From Rhodocyclaceae bacterium (GTDB lineage Bacteria > Pseudomonadota > Gammaproteobacteria > Burkholderiales > Rhodocyclaceae): 44,067 nt of DNA. A model generated the notes under the pieces. That model saw only the letters and a program-made list of their open reading frames with translations. It was not told the origin of the DNA and searched no databases. Shown here in pieces: positions 15,583-24,092 of the stretch. Location of the stretch: NCBI GenBank assembly GCA_026415155.1, contig JAOAHQ010000036.1, positions 1-44,067 of the forward strand, given 5' to 3'. The position numbers and the translations under genes were made by a program. Every line of letters begins with the position of its first letter. Positions within the stretch are counted from its first letter, which is position 1.

Positions 15583-16752
15583 TTAGGCGACGGGCAGGGC
15601 GCTCGCTGCCTCTTGCCACGGCAAGACGGTGATCCCGCCGCGGGTTTGGCCGGCCTCACCGCCATAGACGATCTGGCGGCTTGCGACGGTCTCGGGAAAG
15701 CTTGCCGCGAAGCGGGAGAGCTCCGTGAAGTAGTCGGGGCTCACCGTGGCGCCGGCCTTGATCTCGACGGCGTGGAATTGCCGGCCCGACGGGATCAGCA
15801 GATCGACTTCGAGCCCCTTGGCGTCGCGATAGAAATAGAGGCTGCCTATCTCGCCGCGGTTAAAGCGGCGCTTCATCACATCGGCGATGACGAGGTTTTC
15901 GACGAGGCCGCCCAAGAGCGGGTCGCGCCCCACCTGCTCGGGCGTGCGCAAGTCGAGCAGCCAGCAGGCGAGGCCTACGTCGTAGAAATAGAGCTTGGGG
16001 CTCTTGACGAGCCGTTTCGTCGTATTGGCGAGCCAGGGCGGCAAGAGGAAGACGATGTAGCTTGCCTGGAGCAGTTCGAGCCAGTGACGGGCCGTCGAGG
16101 CCGCGATGCCGGCATCGCTCGCCAGCGAGGCGAGATTGAGCAATTGCCCGACGCGGCCGGCGCAGAGCTTGACGAAGCGCTCGAAGGTGAGCAGGTCCTG
16201 GATGGCGGCGAGTTGCCGTAAGTCCCGCTCGACATAGGTGGCGAAATAATCGGCGAGCGTCTGCGCCGGATCGAGGCCTTGGTCGTAGATGCGCGGATAA
16301 AAGCCGGTGAGGAGGGTTTGGGCCAGAGTTGGCGGGGCAAGGCCCGCCACGGCCAATTCGCCGAGCGTGAGCGGCAGGAGGCGCAGCACGGCCGTGCGGC
16401 CGGCGAGCGACTGCGAGATGCCGCGCATCAGCTCGAACTGCTGGCTGCCAGTGAGGATGAAGCGCCCTGGCCGCGGATCGTCATCGACGAGGACTTGCAG
16501 ATAGGAAGGCAGCTCGGGCGCGCGCTGGATTTCGTCGAGGATCGCTCCTTCAGGGAGTTCAGCGAGGAAGCCGCGCGGGTCTTCGATGGCGAAGCGGCGG
16601 ATGTCGGGCGCTTCGAGCGAGAGATAGGGCTTGCCGGCAAAGAGATGGCGGCAGAGCGTCGTCTTGCCGCTCTGGCGGGGGCCGGTGAGCGTCACGACCG
16701 GATAGCGTTCGGCCGATTGGCTCAGAAAGGCGGCGAGTTCGCGCGGGATCAT
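15583..16752 (-). CDS. AAA ATPase with DUF4143 domain
   Basis: The 389-residue protein has a Walker A motif GPRQSGKTT near residues 24-32, a Walker B-like ILDEIQRAP near 77-85, a sensor-like LTGSQQFELM and a C-terminal DUF4143 region. That region ends in a nuclease-like strand pattern (EVDLLIPSGRQFHAVEIKAG). Such proteins are scattered by horizontal transfer and their function is largely unknown; some act near toxin or mobile modules. The ATG at 16752 begins the conserved domain (MIPRELAAFL), so the longer upstream frame is rejected. It converges on the DUF302 gene with a 14-base gap and diverges from the PAP2 gene across a long inverted repeat. Confidence 0.85.
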   Translation of the reverse strand: MIPRELAAFLSQSAERYPVVTLTGPRQSGKTTLCRHLFAGKPYLSLEAPDIRRFAIEDPRGFLAELPEGAILDEIQRAPELPSYLQVLVDDDPRPGRFILTGSQQFELMRGISQSLAGRTAVLRLLPLTLGELAVAGLAPPTLAQTLLTGFYPRIYDQGLDPAQTLADYFATYVERDLRQLAAIQDLLTFERFVKLCAGRVGQLLNLASLASDAGIAASTARHWLELLQASYIVFLLPPWLANTTKRLVKSPKLYFYDVGLACWLLDLRTPEQVGRDPLLGGLVENLVIADVMKRRFNRGEIGSLYFYRDAKGLEVDLLIPSGRQFHAVEIKAGATVSPDYFTELSRFAASFPETVASRQIVYGGEAGQTRGGITVLPWQEAASALPVA

Positions 16753-16782
16753 GGAGAGAGGGTAGCATGTCCTAGGGGTGGG

Positions 16783-16813
16783 TGCAAATCGTCGATCCGA
16801 TCGATGATTTGCA
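16783..16813. promoter_or_regulatory. 31-bp near-perfect inverted repeat
   Basis: The arms TGCAAATCGTCGATC and GATCGATGATTTGCA are reverse complements with one mismatch, around a single central C. It lies between the divergent ATPase and PAP2 genes, 31 bases upstream of the ATPase start. There is no T-run. It looks like a large operator. Confidence 0.55.
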
Positions 16814-16874
16814 TAAGTCGTGTTGGCAAAATGGCTTGCCTGAGCCTGCGGGGGGCTTCGGGTATCATGCGCGG

Positions 16875-17537
16875 GTGAAGAAAATCCCCGCAACCTGGCG
16901 CGCGCCGCTCCTTTTCGCCGGAGCGGTTTTGCTTTTCTGGCTGGCGCCTGGCCTCGATATCGCCGTCAGCAGCTTCTTCTATCGGCCAGGCGAGGGGTTC
17001 TTTCTGCGCGATTCGCGCTGGGCGAGGTTTTTCTACGTTGTTTCGCCGCCCTTCGTCTGGAGCTGGGTCGGGATTGCCGCTGGGTTGGCGCTGCTGAGCC
17101 TAGCGCCGCGCTTTGCCAGGCTGCGCCGGCCGGCGCTGTTCGTCATCGCGACGATCCTTTTGGGGCCGGGCTTGATCGTCTCGCTTTTCAAGGATCACTG
17201 GGGGCGCGCGCGGCCCGTCGAGATCGTCGAGTTCGGCGGCACGGCGCGCTTTACCCCCGCCTGGGTGCCGTCGGACCAGTGCCGAGAAAACTGCTCTTTC
17301 GTCGGCGGGCATGCGGCCGGGGCGTTTTCGCTGATGGCCCTTGCCTGGGCAATGCCTCGCCAGCGCCGGTTTTGGCTTTTGGCCGGCATGTTCTGGGGCG
17401 CGCACATGGGCCTCGTGCGCATCGCCCAAGGGGGGCACTTCCTCTCTGACATCGTCTTTGCGGGCTTCATCGTCTATTTCACGGCGGCGCTTCTCGCCCG
17501 CTGGGTGTTCTACCGGCCGGCTGATGCGCCGACGTAG
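16875..17537 (+). CDS. PAP2-family membrane phosphatase
   Basis: The 220-residue protein has about six membrane segments and the three PAP2 motifs: KDHWGRARP, SFVGGHAAGAF (with the catalytic histidine region, the usual PSGH being altered to VGGH) and RIAQGGHFLSD. This fits lipid phosphate phosphatases, including LpxE-like lipid A phosphatases and undecaprenyl-diphosphate phosphatases; which one cannot be told. The GTG at 16875 is preferred because the frame upstream (from 16782) runs through a long inverted repeat and reads as non-membrane sequence. Its end overlaps the convergent glycosyltransferase gene by 28 bases. The neighbouring GT39 proteins suggest a shared role in envelope lipids. 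Confidence 0.8.
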   Translation: MKKIPATWRAPLLFAGAVLLFWLAPGLDIAVSSFFYRPGEGFFLRDSRWARFFYVVSPPFVWSWVGIAAGLALLSLAPRFARLRRPALFVIATILLGPGLIVSLFKDHWGRARPVEIVEFGGTARFTPAWVPSDQCRENCSFVGGHAAGAFSLMALAWAMPRQRRFWLLAGMFWGAHMGLVRIAQGGHFLSDIVFAGFIVYFTAALLARWVFYRPADAPT

Positions 17538-18961
17538 CCCTTGAAACCTTGCACGTACCAAAGCGGGACAGGGGCGGCCTCATTCGGTAAGCTGAGCGGG
17601 GCCAAGGGGCGCACTTCGGCGAACTCTTGGCGCAGGCGGGCTTCATCGCCCTCGATGAGGATGGCGCAATCGAATGGCCGGCGGGCAATGTCGGCGACGA
17701 GATGAAAGTGATGGCGGATGCGGCCATCGGGCACATAGGATAGCGGCGCAACGGCTTCGCCAAGCGCGCGGCTTGAATAGTAGGTGAGTTCTACGAGGGC
17801 GGCGCGGCCATAGGCGATGATGGTGCGGCAGCCCGTGGCCTCGAGCGCATGCGCAAGCGATTGGCCTGCCGCCTTCCAGCCGCGCGTCTGCTGAAACGGG
17901 TCGGGGGCGCCTGCGGGCGCTAGGCGATGCCAGTGGTAGAGCGCCGCCGCCATGAGGAGATTTGCGGCCAGCGCAAGCGCAAGCCAGCGGCGGTGATTGC
18001 GGCGCGCAAGCCAGGCGATGGTCAAGGGTGTCGCGGCGACATAGGCGGCGGCGGCCCAGTTCGCGTTGGCGCGCGAAAGTAAGGCCAGCAGCAGAAAGAG
18101 CGCGAGCACCGGCACGGAAAAGAAGACGAGCAGCCGCTGGGCGCGCTCTCTTGACCAGGCTTGGCGCTCGAAAGCGGCCAGCGCAAAGGCCGGCAACAGA
18201 AACGGCCCCATGACGAGGAATTGGGCGAGCGAGAACTTAAGGAAGGATGCCGGCCGGAAGAGCTCGCGGTTAAGCTGGGAAATTTCGGCGGTATGGCGCA
18301 AGGTGGCGAACTCGTGTTCGAGATTCCAGGCGAGATTGGGCGCAAGGATCAAGAGCGCGAGCGTGAGCGCGGCCCAGAGGCGCAGTGAACGAAGCCGCGC
18401 GCGGTCTTCGACCAAGAGCGCGAGGCAGGCGCAAAGGACGAAGAAGCCCATCGCATATTTGGCAAGCAGCCCCAGGCCGAGAAAGAGGCCGAACAAGAGC
18501 CAATCGCGCCAATGGTCGGTGTCGAGCGCGCGCAGGAAGAAAAGGAGGGCGAGCGACCAGCACAAGAGGAGCAGCGAATCGGTGGTCATGAACCACGAGT
18601 AGAAGCTGGTCAGAAACAGCGTCGCGAAGGCGAGGCCGGAGAAGACGCCGATGCGTGCGTCAAACAGCCTGCGCGCGATGAGCATGACGACCCAGGAGGT
18701 GGCCGCGAAGGCGAGGAGGGCCGGCAGGCGGATACAGGGTTCCGCATGGCCGCAGACTTGGGTGGTGGCGGCGATGACCCAGGCGATCAGCGGCGGCTTG
18801 GAGAAATAGCCCCAGGCGGGTTCGCGCGACCAGAGGTAGTATTGGGCCTCATCGACCGAGAGGCCCAGGCCGGCATCGAGGCCGGCGAAAAACCGCCAGA
18901 GGACGAGGAGCAGTAGCACGAGACCCAGCGCGAGACCGGGCCGTGCAAGGAGCCTATCCAC
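17510..18961 (-). CDS. GT39/ArnT-like membrane glycosyltransferase (first copy)
   Basis: The 483-residue protein has roughly ten to twelve hydrophobic segments and the family opening: after the first span comes [30 protein letters not shown], with the acidic pair and aromatic residues typical of PMT/ArnT-type enzymes. These move sugars from polyprenyl phosphate onto lipid A or proteins on the periplasmic side. Acceptor and sugar are unknown. The GTG start at 18961 lies inside the last codons of valS (8-base overlap), so the two may be co-transcribed. The GTG is chosen because the frame upstream is arginine- and serine-rich shadow of valS. Confidence 0.75.
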   Translation of the reverse strand: MDRLLARPGLALGLVLLLLVLWRFFAGLDAGLGLSVDEAQYYLWSREPAWGYFSKPPLIAWVIAATTQVCGHAEPCIRLPALLAFAATSWVVMLIARRLFDARIGVFSGLAFATLFLTSFYSWFMTTDSLLLLCWSLALLFFLRALDTDHWRDWLLFGLFLGLGLLAKYAMGFFVLCACLALLVEDRARLRSLRLWAALTLALLILAPNLAWNLEHEFATLRHTAEISQLNRELFRPASFLKFSLAQFLVMGPFLLPAFALAAFERQAWSRERAQRLLVFFSVPVLALFLLLALLSRANANWAAAAYVAATPLTIAWLARRNHRRWLALALAANLLMAAALYHWHRLAPAGAPDPFQQTRGWKAAGQSLAHALEATGCRTIIAYGRAALVELTYYSSRALGEAVAPLSYVPDGRIRHHFHLVADIARRPFDCAILIEGDEARLRQEFAEVRPLAPLSLPNEAAPVPLWYVQGFKGYVGASAGR

Positions 18962-21773
18962 CCAGCCGTTCCAGCTGCGCGCGCAGCTTGTCCAGCGTGG
19001 CCGTGAAGCCGGAGAGCCGCTCGCGCTCCTGGGCGACGACCGCGGCCGGGGCGCGCTCGACGAAGCTCGGCGTGGCGAGTTTCTTTTCCGCCTTGGCGAT
19101 CTCGCCTTCGAGCCGCGCAATCTCTTTGCCGAGGCGCGCTCGTTCGGCGGCGCGGTCGATCTCGATCTTGAGCATCAGCCGGTAGTCGCCGACGATCTGC
19201 ACCGGCGCGTCGGAATCGGGCAGGGCGGTGACGGGGGTCACTTCCGAGAGCTTGGCGAGCGCGGCGAGGTAGGGCGCGAAGGCTGTAAGTTCCGCGGTAT
19301 TGCCCGCGGCAACGAGCGGCACCTTTTGCGCGGGCGAAAGGTTCATCTCGCCGCGCAGGCTGCGGCAGGCGGTGACGAGCGATTTGAGCGTCGCGATCCA
19401 GGCTTCCGCCGCCGCATCAATGCGCGTTTCATTGGGCGTCGGATAGGCTTGCAGCATGATGGTGGCCGTCCCGCCAGCGCCGACTTCCAGGCGTCCGGCC
19501 AAGGGGGCGACGTGCTGCCAGAGCTCTTCGGTGATGAAGGGAATCAGGGGGTGCGCCATGCGCAGCGTCGCCTCGAGCACGCGCAAGAGCGTGCGGCGCG
19601 TCGCGCGCCGCTTCTCTTCGCTGCCTTGCTGGAGCTGCACCTTGGCGAGTTCGAGATACCAGTCGCAGTATTCGTCCCAGACGAATTCGTAGATCGCGCG
19701 CGCGAGCAGATCGAAGCGGTAATCGGCGTAGTGCTGCTCGACTTCGGCGAGCGTGCGCTGCAGGCGGCTTGCGATCCAGCGGTCGGCGAATGAAAAGTCG
19801 AGCGTGCCTTCCTTGCAGGAACCCTCGAGGCCGCAGTCCTGGCCCGCGCAGTTCATCAGCACGAAGCGCGTGGCGTTCCACAGCTTGTTGCAGAAGTTAC
19901 GGTAGCCCTCGCAGCGGTTCATGTCGAACTTGATGTCACGGCCGGGGCTTGCGAGTGAGAGGAAGGTGAAGCGCAGCGCATCGGCGCCGAAGGCGGGAAT
20001 GCCCTGCGGGTATTCCTTGCGCGTGCGCTTTTCGATCGCCTCGGCCTGCTTCGGGTTCATGAGGCCCGTGGTGCGCTTTTTCACGAGGCTGTCGAGGTCG
20101 ATGCCATCGACGAGGTCGATCGGGTCGAGCACGTTGCCCTTGCTCTTGCTCATCTTCTGGCCTTCGGCATCGCGGATCAGGCCATGCACATAGACGTGGC
20201 GGAACGGGATCTTGCCGGTGATGTGGCGGGTCATCATCACCATGCGCGCGACCCAGAAGAAGATGATGTCAAAGCCCGTGACGAGCACCGACGAGGGCAG
20301 GTAGAGATCGAGCGCCGGATTGGATCTTTCCGGATACTCGGGCGTCCAGTCGAGCGTCGAGAAGGGCCACAGCGCCGAGGAATACCAGGTGTCGAGCACA
20401 TCGGGGTCGCGTTCGAGCCCGCCGCTGTAACCATCGGCGCGCGCGAGCCGGTAGGCTTCCTCTTCGTCGTGCGCCACCCAGACGCGGCCATCGTCGCCAT
20501 AGCAGGCGGGGGTCTGGTGCCCCCCCCAGAGCTGCCGCGAGCTGCACCAGTCCTGGATGTTGGCAAGCCACAGGCTATAGGTATTGACCCCGTTTTCTGG
20601 AAAGAACTTGATCTCGCCGCTCGCCACGCACTCGAGCGCCTTCTGCGCGATGCTCTTGCCATCCGGCGCGGGCTTGGTCATCGCGACGAACCACTGATCG
20701 GTGAGCATCGGCTCGATGACCACGCCGGTGCGATCGCCCCTGGGCACCATCAGCTTGTGCGGCTTCACCGCGACGAGCAGGCCTTGGGCTTCGAGATCGG
20801 CGACGATGGCTTTCCGCGCCTCGTAACGATCCATGCCGCGGTATTTCTCTGGCCCATGCTCGTTGATGCGCGCATCGAGCGTGAAGATGTTGATCGGCGT
20901 GAGCCCATGCCGGTGGCCGACCTGCCAGTCGTTGAAGTCGTGCGCCGGCGTGATCTTGACGCAGCCGGTGCCGAATTCGCGGTCGACGTAGGTGTCGGCG
21001 ATGATCGGGATCGTGCGGCCGGTGAGCGGCAGATGGACATGCTGGCCGATCAGGTGCCGGTAACGCTCGTCCTCGGGATGCACCGCCACGGCGACGTCGC
21101 CGAGCAAGGTCTCAGGCCGCGTCGTCGCCACCGTGAGCGCGCCTTCGCCCTCGACGAAGGGATAGCGGATCTCCCACAGGAAGCCGTCTTCTTCCTCGCT
21201 GACGACTTCGAGGTCGGAGACCGCGGTGAGGAGCTTCGGGTCCCAATTGACGAGCCGCTTGCCGCGGTAAATGAGGCCCTCGCGATAAAGCCGCACGAAG
21301 GTCTCGGTGACGATCTTGGAAAGCCCCGCATCCATCGTGAAGCGCTCGCGGCTCCAGTCGCAGGAAGCGCCCAAGCGCCGCATCTGCTGCGTGATCGTGC
21401 CGCCGGAGTATTCCTTCCACTCCCAGACTTTTTCGAGGAACTTCTCGCGGCCGAGGTCGTGGCGTGAAATGCCCTGGGCGTCGAGTTGCCGTTCGACGAC
21501 GATCTGTGTCGCAATGCCGGCGTGATCGGTGCCCGGCTGCCAGAGCGTGTTGTCGCCCTTCATGCGGTGATAGCGCACCAGGCAATCCATGATCGACTGG
21601 TTGAAGCCATGCCCCATGTGCAGCGTGCCGGTGACGTTGGGCGGCGGCAGCAGGATGCAGAAGTTGTCTCGTTTCGAAGGGTCGAGGCCGGCGGCGAAGC
21701 AGCCGTTGGCTTCCCACAGCGGATACCAGCGGCGCTCGATGGCCGCGGGCTCAAAGCTTTTGGCAAGTTCCAT
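18954..21773 (-). CDS. valS: Valyl-tRNA synthetase
   Basis: The 939-residue enzyme charges tRNA-Val. The HIGH motif appears as HMGH in [10 protein letters not shown] (about residues 50-54), and KMSKS is intact (KMSKSKGNV). The editing domain lies between them, and a C-terminal coiled-coil arm of alternating charged residues ends the protein. The length is usual. At [16 protein letters not shown] the protein seems to carry about seven to eight extra residues compared with typical bacterial ValS before the TIMLQ motif; they are encoded by a copy of the dispersed motif. A perfect TATAAT box upstream supports its own promoter. Confidence 0.97.
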   Translation of the reverse strand: MELAKSFEPAAIERRWYPLWEANGCFAAGLDPSKRDNFCILLPPPNVTGTLHMGHGFNQSIMDCLVRYHRMKGDNTLWQPGTDHAGIATQIVVERQLDAQGISRHDLGREKFLEKVWEWKEYSGGTITQQMRRLGASCDWSRERFTMDAGLSKIVTETFVRLYREGLIYRGKRLVNWDPKLLTAVSDLEVVSEEEDGFLWEIRYPFVEGEGALTVATTRPETLLGDVAVAVHPEDERYRHLIGQHVHLPLTGRTIPIIADTYVDREFGTGCVKITPAHDFNDWQVGHRHGLTPINIFTLDARINEHGPEKYRGMDRYEARKAIVADLEAQGLLVAVKPHKLMVPRGDRTGVVIEPMLTDQWFVAMTKPAPDGKSIAQKALECVASGEIKFFPENGVNTYSLWLANIQDWCSSRQLWGGHQTPACYGDDGRVWVAHDEEEAYRLARADGYSGGLERDPDVLDTWYSSALWPFSTLDWTPEYPERSNPALDLYLPSSVLVTGFDIIFFWVARMVMMTRHITGKIPFRHVYVHGLIRDAEGQKMSKSKGNVLDPIDLVDGIDLDSLVKKRTTGLMNPKQAEAIEKRTRKEYPQGIPAFGADALRFTFLSLASPGRDIKFDMNRCEGYRNFCNKLWNATRFVLMNCAGQDCGLEGSCKEGTLDFSFADRWIASRLQRTLAEVEQHYADYRFDLLARAIYEFVWDEYCDWYLELAKVQLQQGSEEKRRATRRTLLRVLEATLRMAHPLIPFITEELWQHVAPLAGRLEVGAGGTATIMLQAYPTPNETRIDAAAEAWIATLKSLVTACRSLRGEMNLSPAQKVPLVAAGNTAELTAFAPYLAALAKLSEVTPVTALPDSDAPVQIVGDYRLMLKIEIDRAAERARLGKEIARLEGEIAKAEKKLATPSFVERAPAAVVAQERERLSGFTATLDKLRAQLERLGG
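19465..19487 (-). repeat. Dispersed 23-base motif, copy 5 (in valS)
   Basis: Twenty-two of 23 bases match the consensus. It is read in sense as EVGAGGTA in ValS, just before the conserved TIMLQ stretch, and looks like an in-frame insertion. Confidence 0.85.
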
Positions 21774-21799
21774 CTATTTGAAAATTCTGCAAAACGGCC

Positions 21800-21805
21800 A
21801 TTATA
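21800..21805 (-). promoter_or_regulatory. Candidate -10 box of valS
   Basis: A perfect TATAAT on the minus strand lies 27 bases upstream of the valS ATG and overlaps the stop codon of the upstream membrane-protein gene. No good -35 is seen at 16-18 bases, so it is a moderate candidate. Confidence 0.45.
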
Positions 21806-23276
21806 GCGGCGGGGTGGGCTTAATGCGCGCCTGCCAGAGCGTCTGCCGGTAACCTTCCGGCTTGAAAGGCGCGCGCCATGGGAGGGCGAGCGTGACCGGC
21901 GCGTGAGCATCCTCTTCGGCGGGAGCGTCGCCCGCGAGCCAGACTTCGGCGCGCGGTGTCTTAAGCGCGAGGCCTTCTGGCGGCGCATCGAGGTAGACCC
22001 GAGCTTCGGGAAAGAAGCGGCGCAGGTTGCCGGCGGTGTGGATATCGTGAGCGACGATGAGGCCTTGCTCGAAGCCCAGCGCGCGCAGGCGGCTGGCGAG
22101 TTCCTCATAGGGCGTGCCCCAGCGGCAGCGCGAACAGAACGGCTCGTAGAGGAATAGATTGGCGGCGCGCACCGAGAAGGCGATCAGCGTGAAGACGAAG
22201 AGGATCTGCACATAGGCGCGGATGCGCGCCTCGGCAGGGAAGGTGGCCGCTAGCCGCGCGGTGAGCCAGGGCACGGCGGGCAGGAGAAGCGGCAGCAGGC
22301 TATGCACGGCGTAGTCGGTGAGCTGGAAGACGAGGCCGTTCATGATGACGAGTAAGGCGAGCTCGATGGCCAAGAGCCGCTCGATGAGCCTCAGCGCGGG
22401 CTGATCCTGGGCGGGCTGTCGCAGGCCGCGCAAGACCCGGGGAAAGGTGAAAAGCGCGATCAAGAGCCACGGCGAGAGCACCTCGAGCGGCATGAGGAGC
22501 GCCTTGGAAAGGCTATGCGCGATGCCCGAAAGCGCAGGCGGCGGCACGGTCGGCAACAGTTCGGCGAGAAAGGCCGCTAGGCGCTCTCTATCGCGCGTGA
22601 GCCAGACGAGATAGGGCGAAGCGATCAGCAGGCTCAGCGGCAGCCAGAGGAGGAGGCGAAAGTTAAAGAGCGCGCGGCGGAAAGTCGGCGCTGGCAGGAC
22701 GGCGAGCATGAGCGCGAGGAAGAAGACGAGCACGCTGTGCTCGGAGAGCAGGCCGCAGCCGAAGAGGACGGCGAGAAGCGCATAGCGCCCGTGCGACGGC
22801 TGCTCGGCAAGCCGCAGCACGGCCCAGAGCGTCGCGATCGTGATCGTCATCGCGCCGACGCGATGCGTGAAGCCTTCATGAAAGCGCCAGAAGATCTGGT
22901 AGATCGCGGCGAGCGACTCGACGGCGATGAAGGCCCACAAGGCGCTGCCGGTGAGCCGGCGCGTGATCGAAAAGATCATGCCGGCGATCAAGAGCAGGCA
23001 GCCGTATTTGACGGCGAGGAAGGTGGCAAGCCCCCGGCTGCCGGTCAGTGTCTGCACGAGCCATAGCAGCCAGTCGTAGAGCGGCCCGACATCGAGGCGG
23101 TAACCGGCGGCCAGCGTCTGAATCGCCAGTTGGCTCGCCGGATCGTCCTCGCCGAGATTGCCCGAGGCGATAAGGCGCATTACGGCATGCAAGAGGGCAT
23201 AGCCGGCGACGATGGCGAGCGTCGCGGGCAGGGTCGGGGCAAAGCCGAGCGTGACTTGAGCGGGGGAATCCTTCAT
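21801..23276 (-). CDS. GT39-like polytopic membrane protein (second copy)
   Basis: The 491-residue protein has about twelve hydrophobic segments and a soluble C-terminal tail (about 420-491). Its opening (RLIASGNLGEDDPASQLAIQTLAAGYRLDVGPLYDWLLWLVQ) follows the ArnT/PMT pattern of a first periplasmic loop with acidic residues followed by an aromatic membrane helix. It is distinct from the copy downstream of valS. Its substrate is unknown. One copy of the dispersed motif lies within it, read in antisense as LPAPTFRR. It runs in the same direction as the upstream small gene and valS. Confidence 0.7.
   Translation of the reverse strand: MKDSPAQVTLGFAPTLPATLAIVAGYALLHAVMRLIASGNLGEDDPASQLAIQTLAAGYRLDVGPLYDWLLWLVQTLTGSRGLATFLAVKYGCLLLIAGMIFSITRRLTGSALWAFIAVESLAAIYQIFWRFHEGFTHRVGAMTITIATLWAVLRLAEQPSHGRYALLAVLFGCGLLSEHSVLVFFLALMLAVLPAPTFRRALFNFRLLLWLPLSLLIASPYLVWLTRDRERLAAFLAELLPTVPPPALSGIAHSLSKALLMPLEVLSPWLLIALFTFPRVLRGLRQPAQDQPALRLIERLLAIELALLVIMNGLVFQLTDYAVHSLLPLLLPAVPWLTARLAATFPAEARIRAYVQILFVFTLIAFSVRAANLFLYEPFCSRCRWGTPYEELASRLRALGFEQGLIVAHDIHTAGNLRRFFPEARVYLDAPPEGLALKTPRAEVWLAGDAPAEEDAHAPVTLALPWRAPFKPEGYRQTLWQARIKPTPPL
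22681..22703 (+). repeat. Dispersed 23-base motif, copy 6
   Basis: Twenty-two of 23 bases match the consensus. It lies in antisense within the second GT39-like gene, where the coding strand reads LPAPTF in a loop between membrane segments. Confidence 0.8.
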
Positions 23277-23298
23277 GAAGAAAGGCCGGCGGCGGTCT

Positions 23299-23667
23299 TC
23301 AGCGCTCCAGCCGGGGAGGACGTTCGGCGAGCAGTTCGAGGAGGCGGGGCAAGAGCTTTTCGCGGGCCTGAGTCGTAAGCTCTGCGCCGAGCGCTTCGTG
23401 GGCGCGGTTCAAGGCCAGGGGCAGCGCTTCGGCAAGCCAGGCGGACAGGATCTCGGTGAAGCGGGGCTCGAGCTCGGCAAGCCTGCGCTCCTCGTCTTGA
23501 GGATCGAGCGTTTCCGTGGCGACGATGTCGGTCAGCAGCGGCAGCTCTGCTTCTTCGCTCGCTGCGCTCGGCGCGGCGGCCGGCTCGGGCGGGCGCGCGA
23601 TGAAGCTACGATGCCTGCGCATCAGCGCATCGGCCTGGCTCAAGAGATCGTCGTGCTCCTCGGTCAC
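23299..23667 (-). CDS. Small hypothetical protein after holC
   Basis: The 122-residue protein starts at a GTG that overlaps the holC stop (GTGA), giving translational coupling. It is acidic at first, with a proline-alanine linker (RPPEPAAAPSAASEEAELPLLTDIV), then two long helices (LEPRFTEILSAWLAEALPLALNRAHEAL and ELTTQAREKLLPRLLELLAE). There is no signal peptide or membrane span. Similar short helical proteins follow holC in many betaproteobacteria, but I do not know a function. The longer upstream frame is holC shadow and is rejected. Confidence 0.65.
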   Translation of the reverse strand: MTEEHDDLLSQADALMRRHRSFIARPPEPAAAPSAASEEAELPLLTDIVATETLDPQDEERRLAELEPRFTEILSAWLAEALPLALNRAHEALGAELTTQAREKLLPRLLELLAERPPRLER

Positions 23668-24092
23668 GGCAGACCTGCCGAGATGTCCTGGCTCTCGAGA
23701 GGATAGCCGCGGTCGCGGTAGAACTTGAAGCGCTCGCGCGCCGGCAGCCGGTCGGCATCGTCGACGCTCACGATCTCGATGAGCTGCGCAAAGCGGGAAA
23801 ACCCTGGCGGCAGCTCGTTGGAGAAATTGAGCAGGCATTCTTCCTGCGGCGGCGCATCGAGATGGGGCGCGAAGACGATCGGCGTTTCTGCGGCAAGCGG
23901 TGAATCGAGGCCGCAGTGCGGCGTGAAGGAAAGCTGCGGCTGCGTCCATAAGAGGCGGTCGAGCCGCTCGGCCGCCTCGGCCTCGGGCGCATAGACGAGC
24001 ACGGCCTCGCGCCGCGCCCAGGCCGCATGCAGCCACTGCACGGCCGCCTGGGTGCGGTCGGCGGCGCCATGCAGGAAGAGGATGCGCGTCAT
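23664..24092 (-). CDS. holC: DNA polymerase III subunit chi
   Basis: The 142-residue protein matches HolC. It starts TRILFLHGAADRTQAAVQWLHAAWARREAVLVYAPEAEAAERLDRLLWT, and the later PIVFAPHL and ECLLNFSNELPPGFSRFAQLIEIV motifs are typical. Chi links the clamp-loader complex with psi and single-strand binding protein. Its ATG overlaps the pepA stop by four bases, the pepA-holC order common in proteobacteria, and valS lies nearby downstream as in many relatives. Confidence 0.92.
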   Translation of the reverse strand: MTRILFLHGAADRTQAAVQWLHAAWARREAVLVYAPEAEAAERLDRLLWTQPQLSFTPHCGLDSPLAAETPIVFAPHLDAPPQEECLLNFSNELPPGFSRFAQLIEIVSVDDADRLPARERFKFYRDRGYPLESQDISAGLP

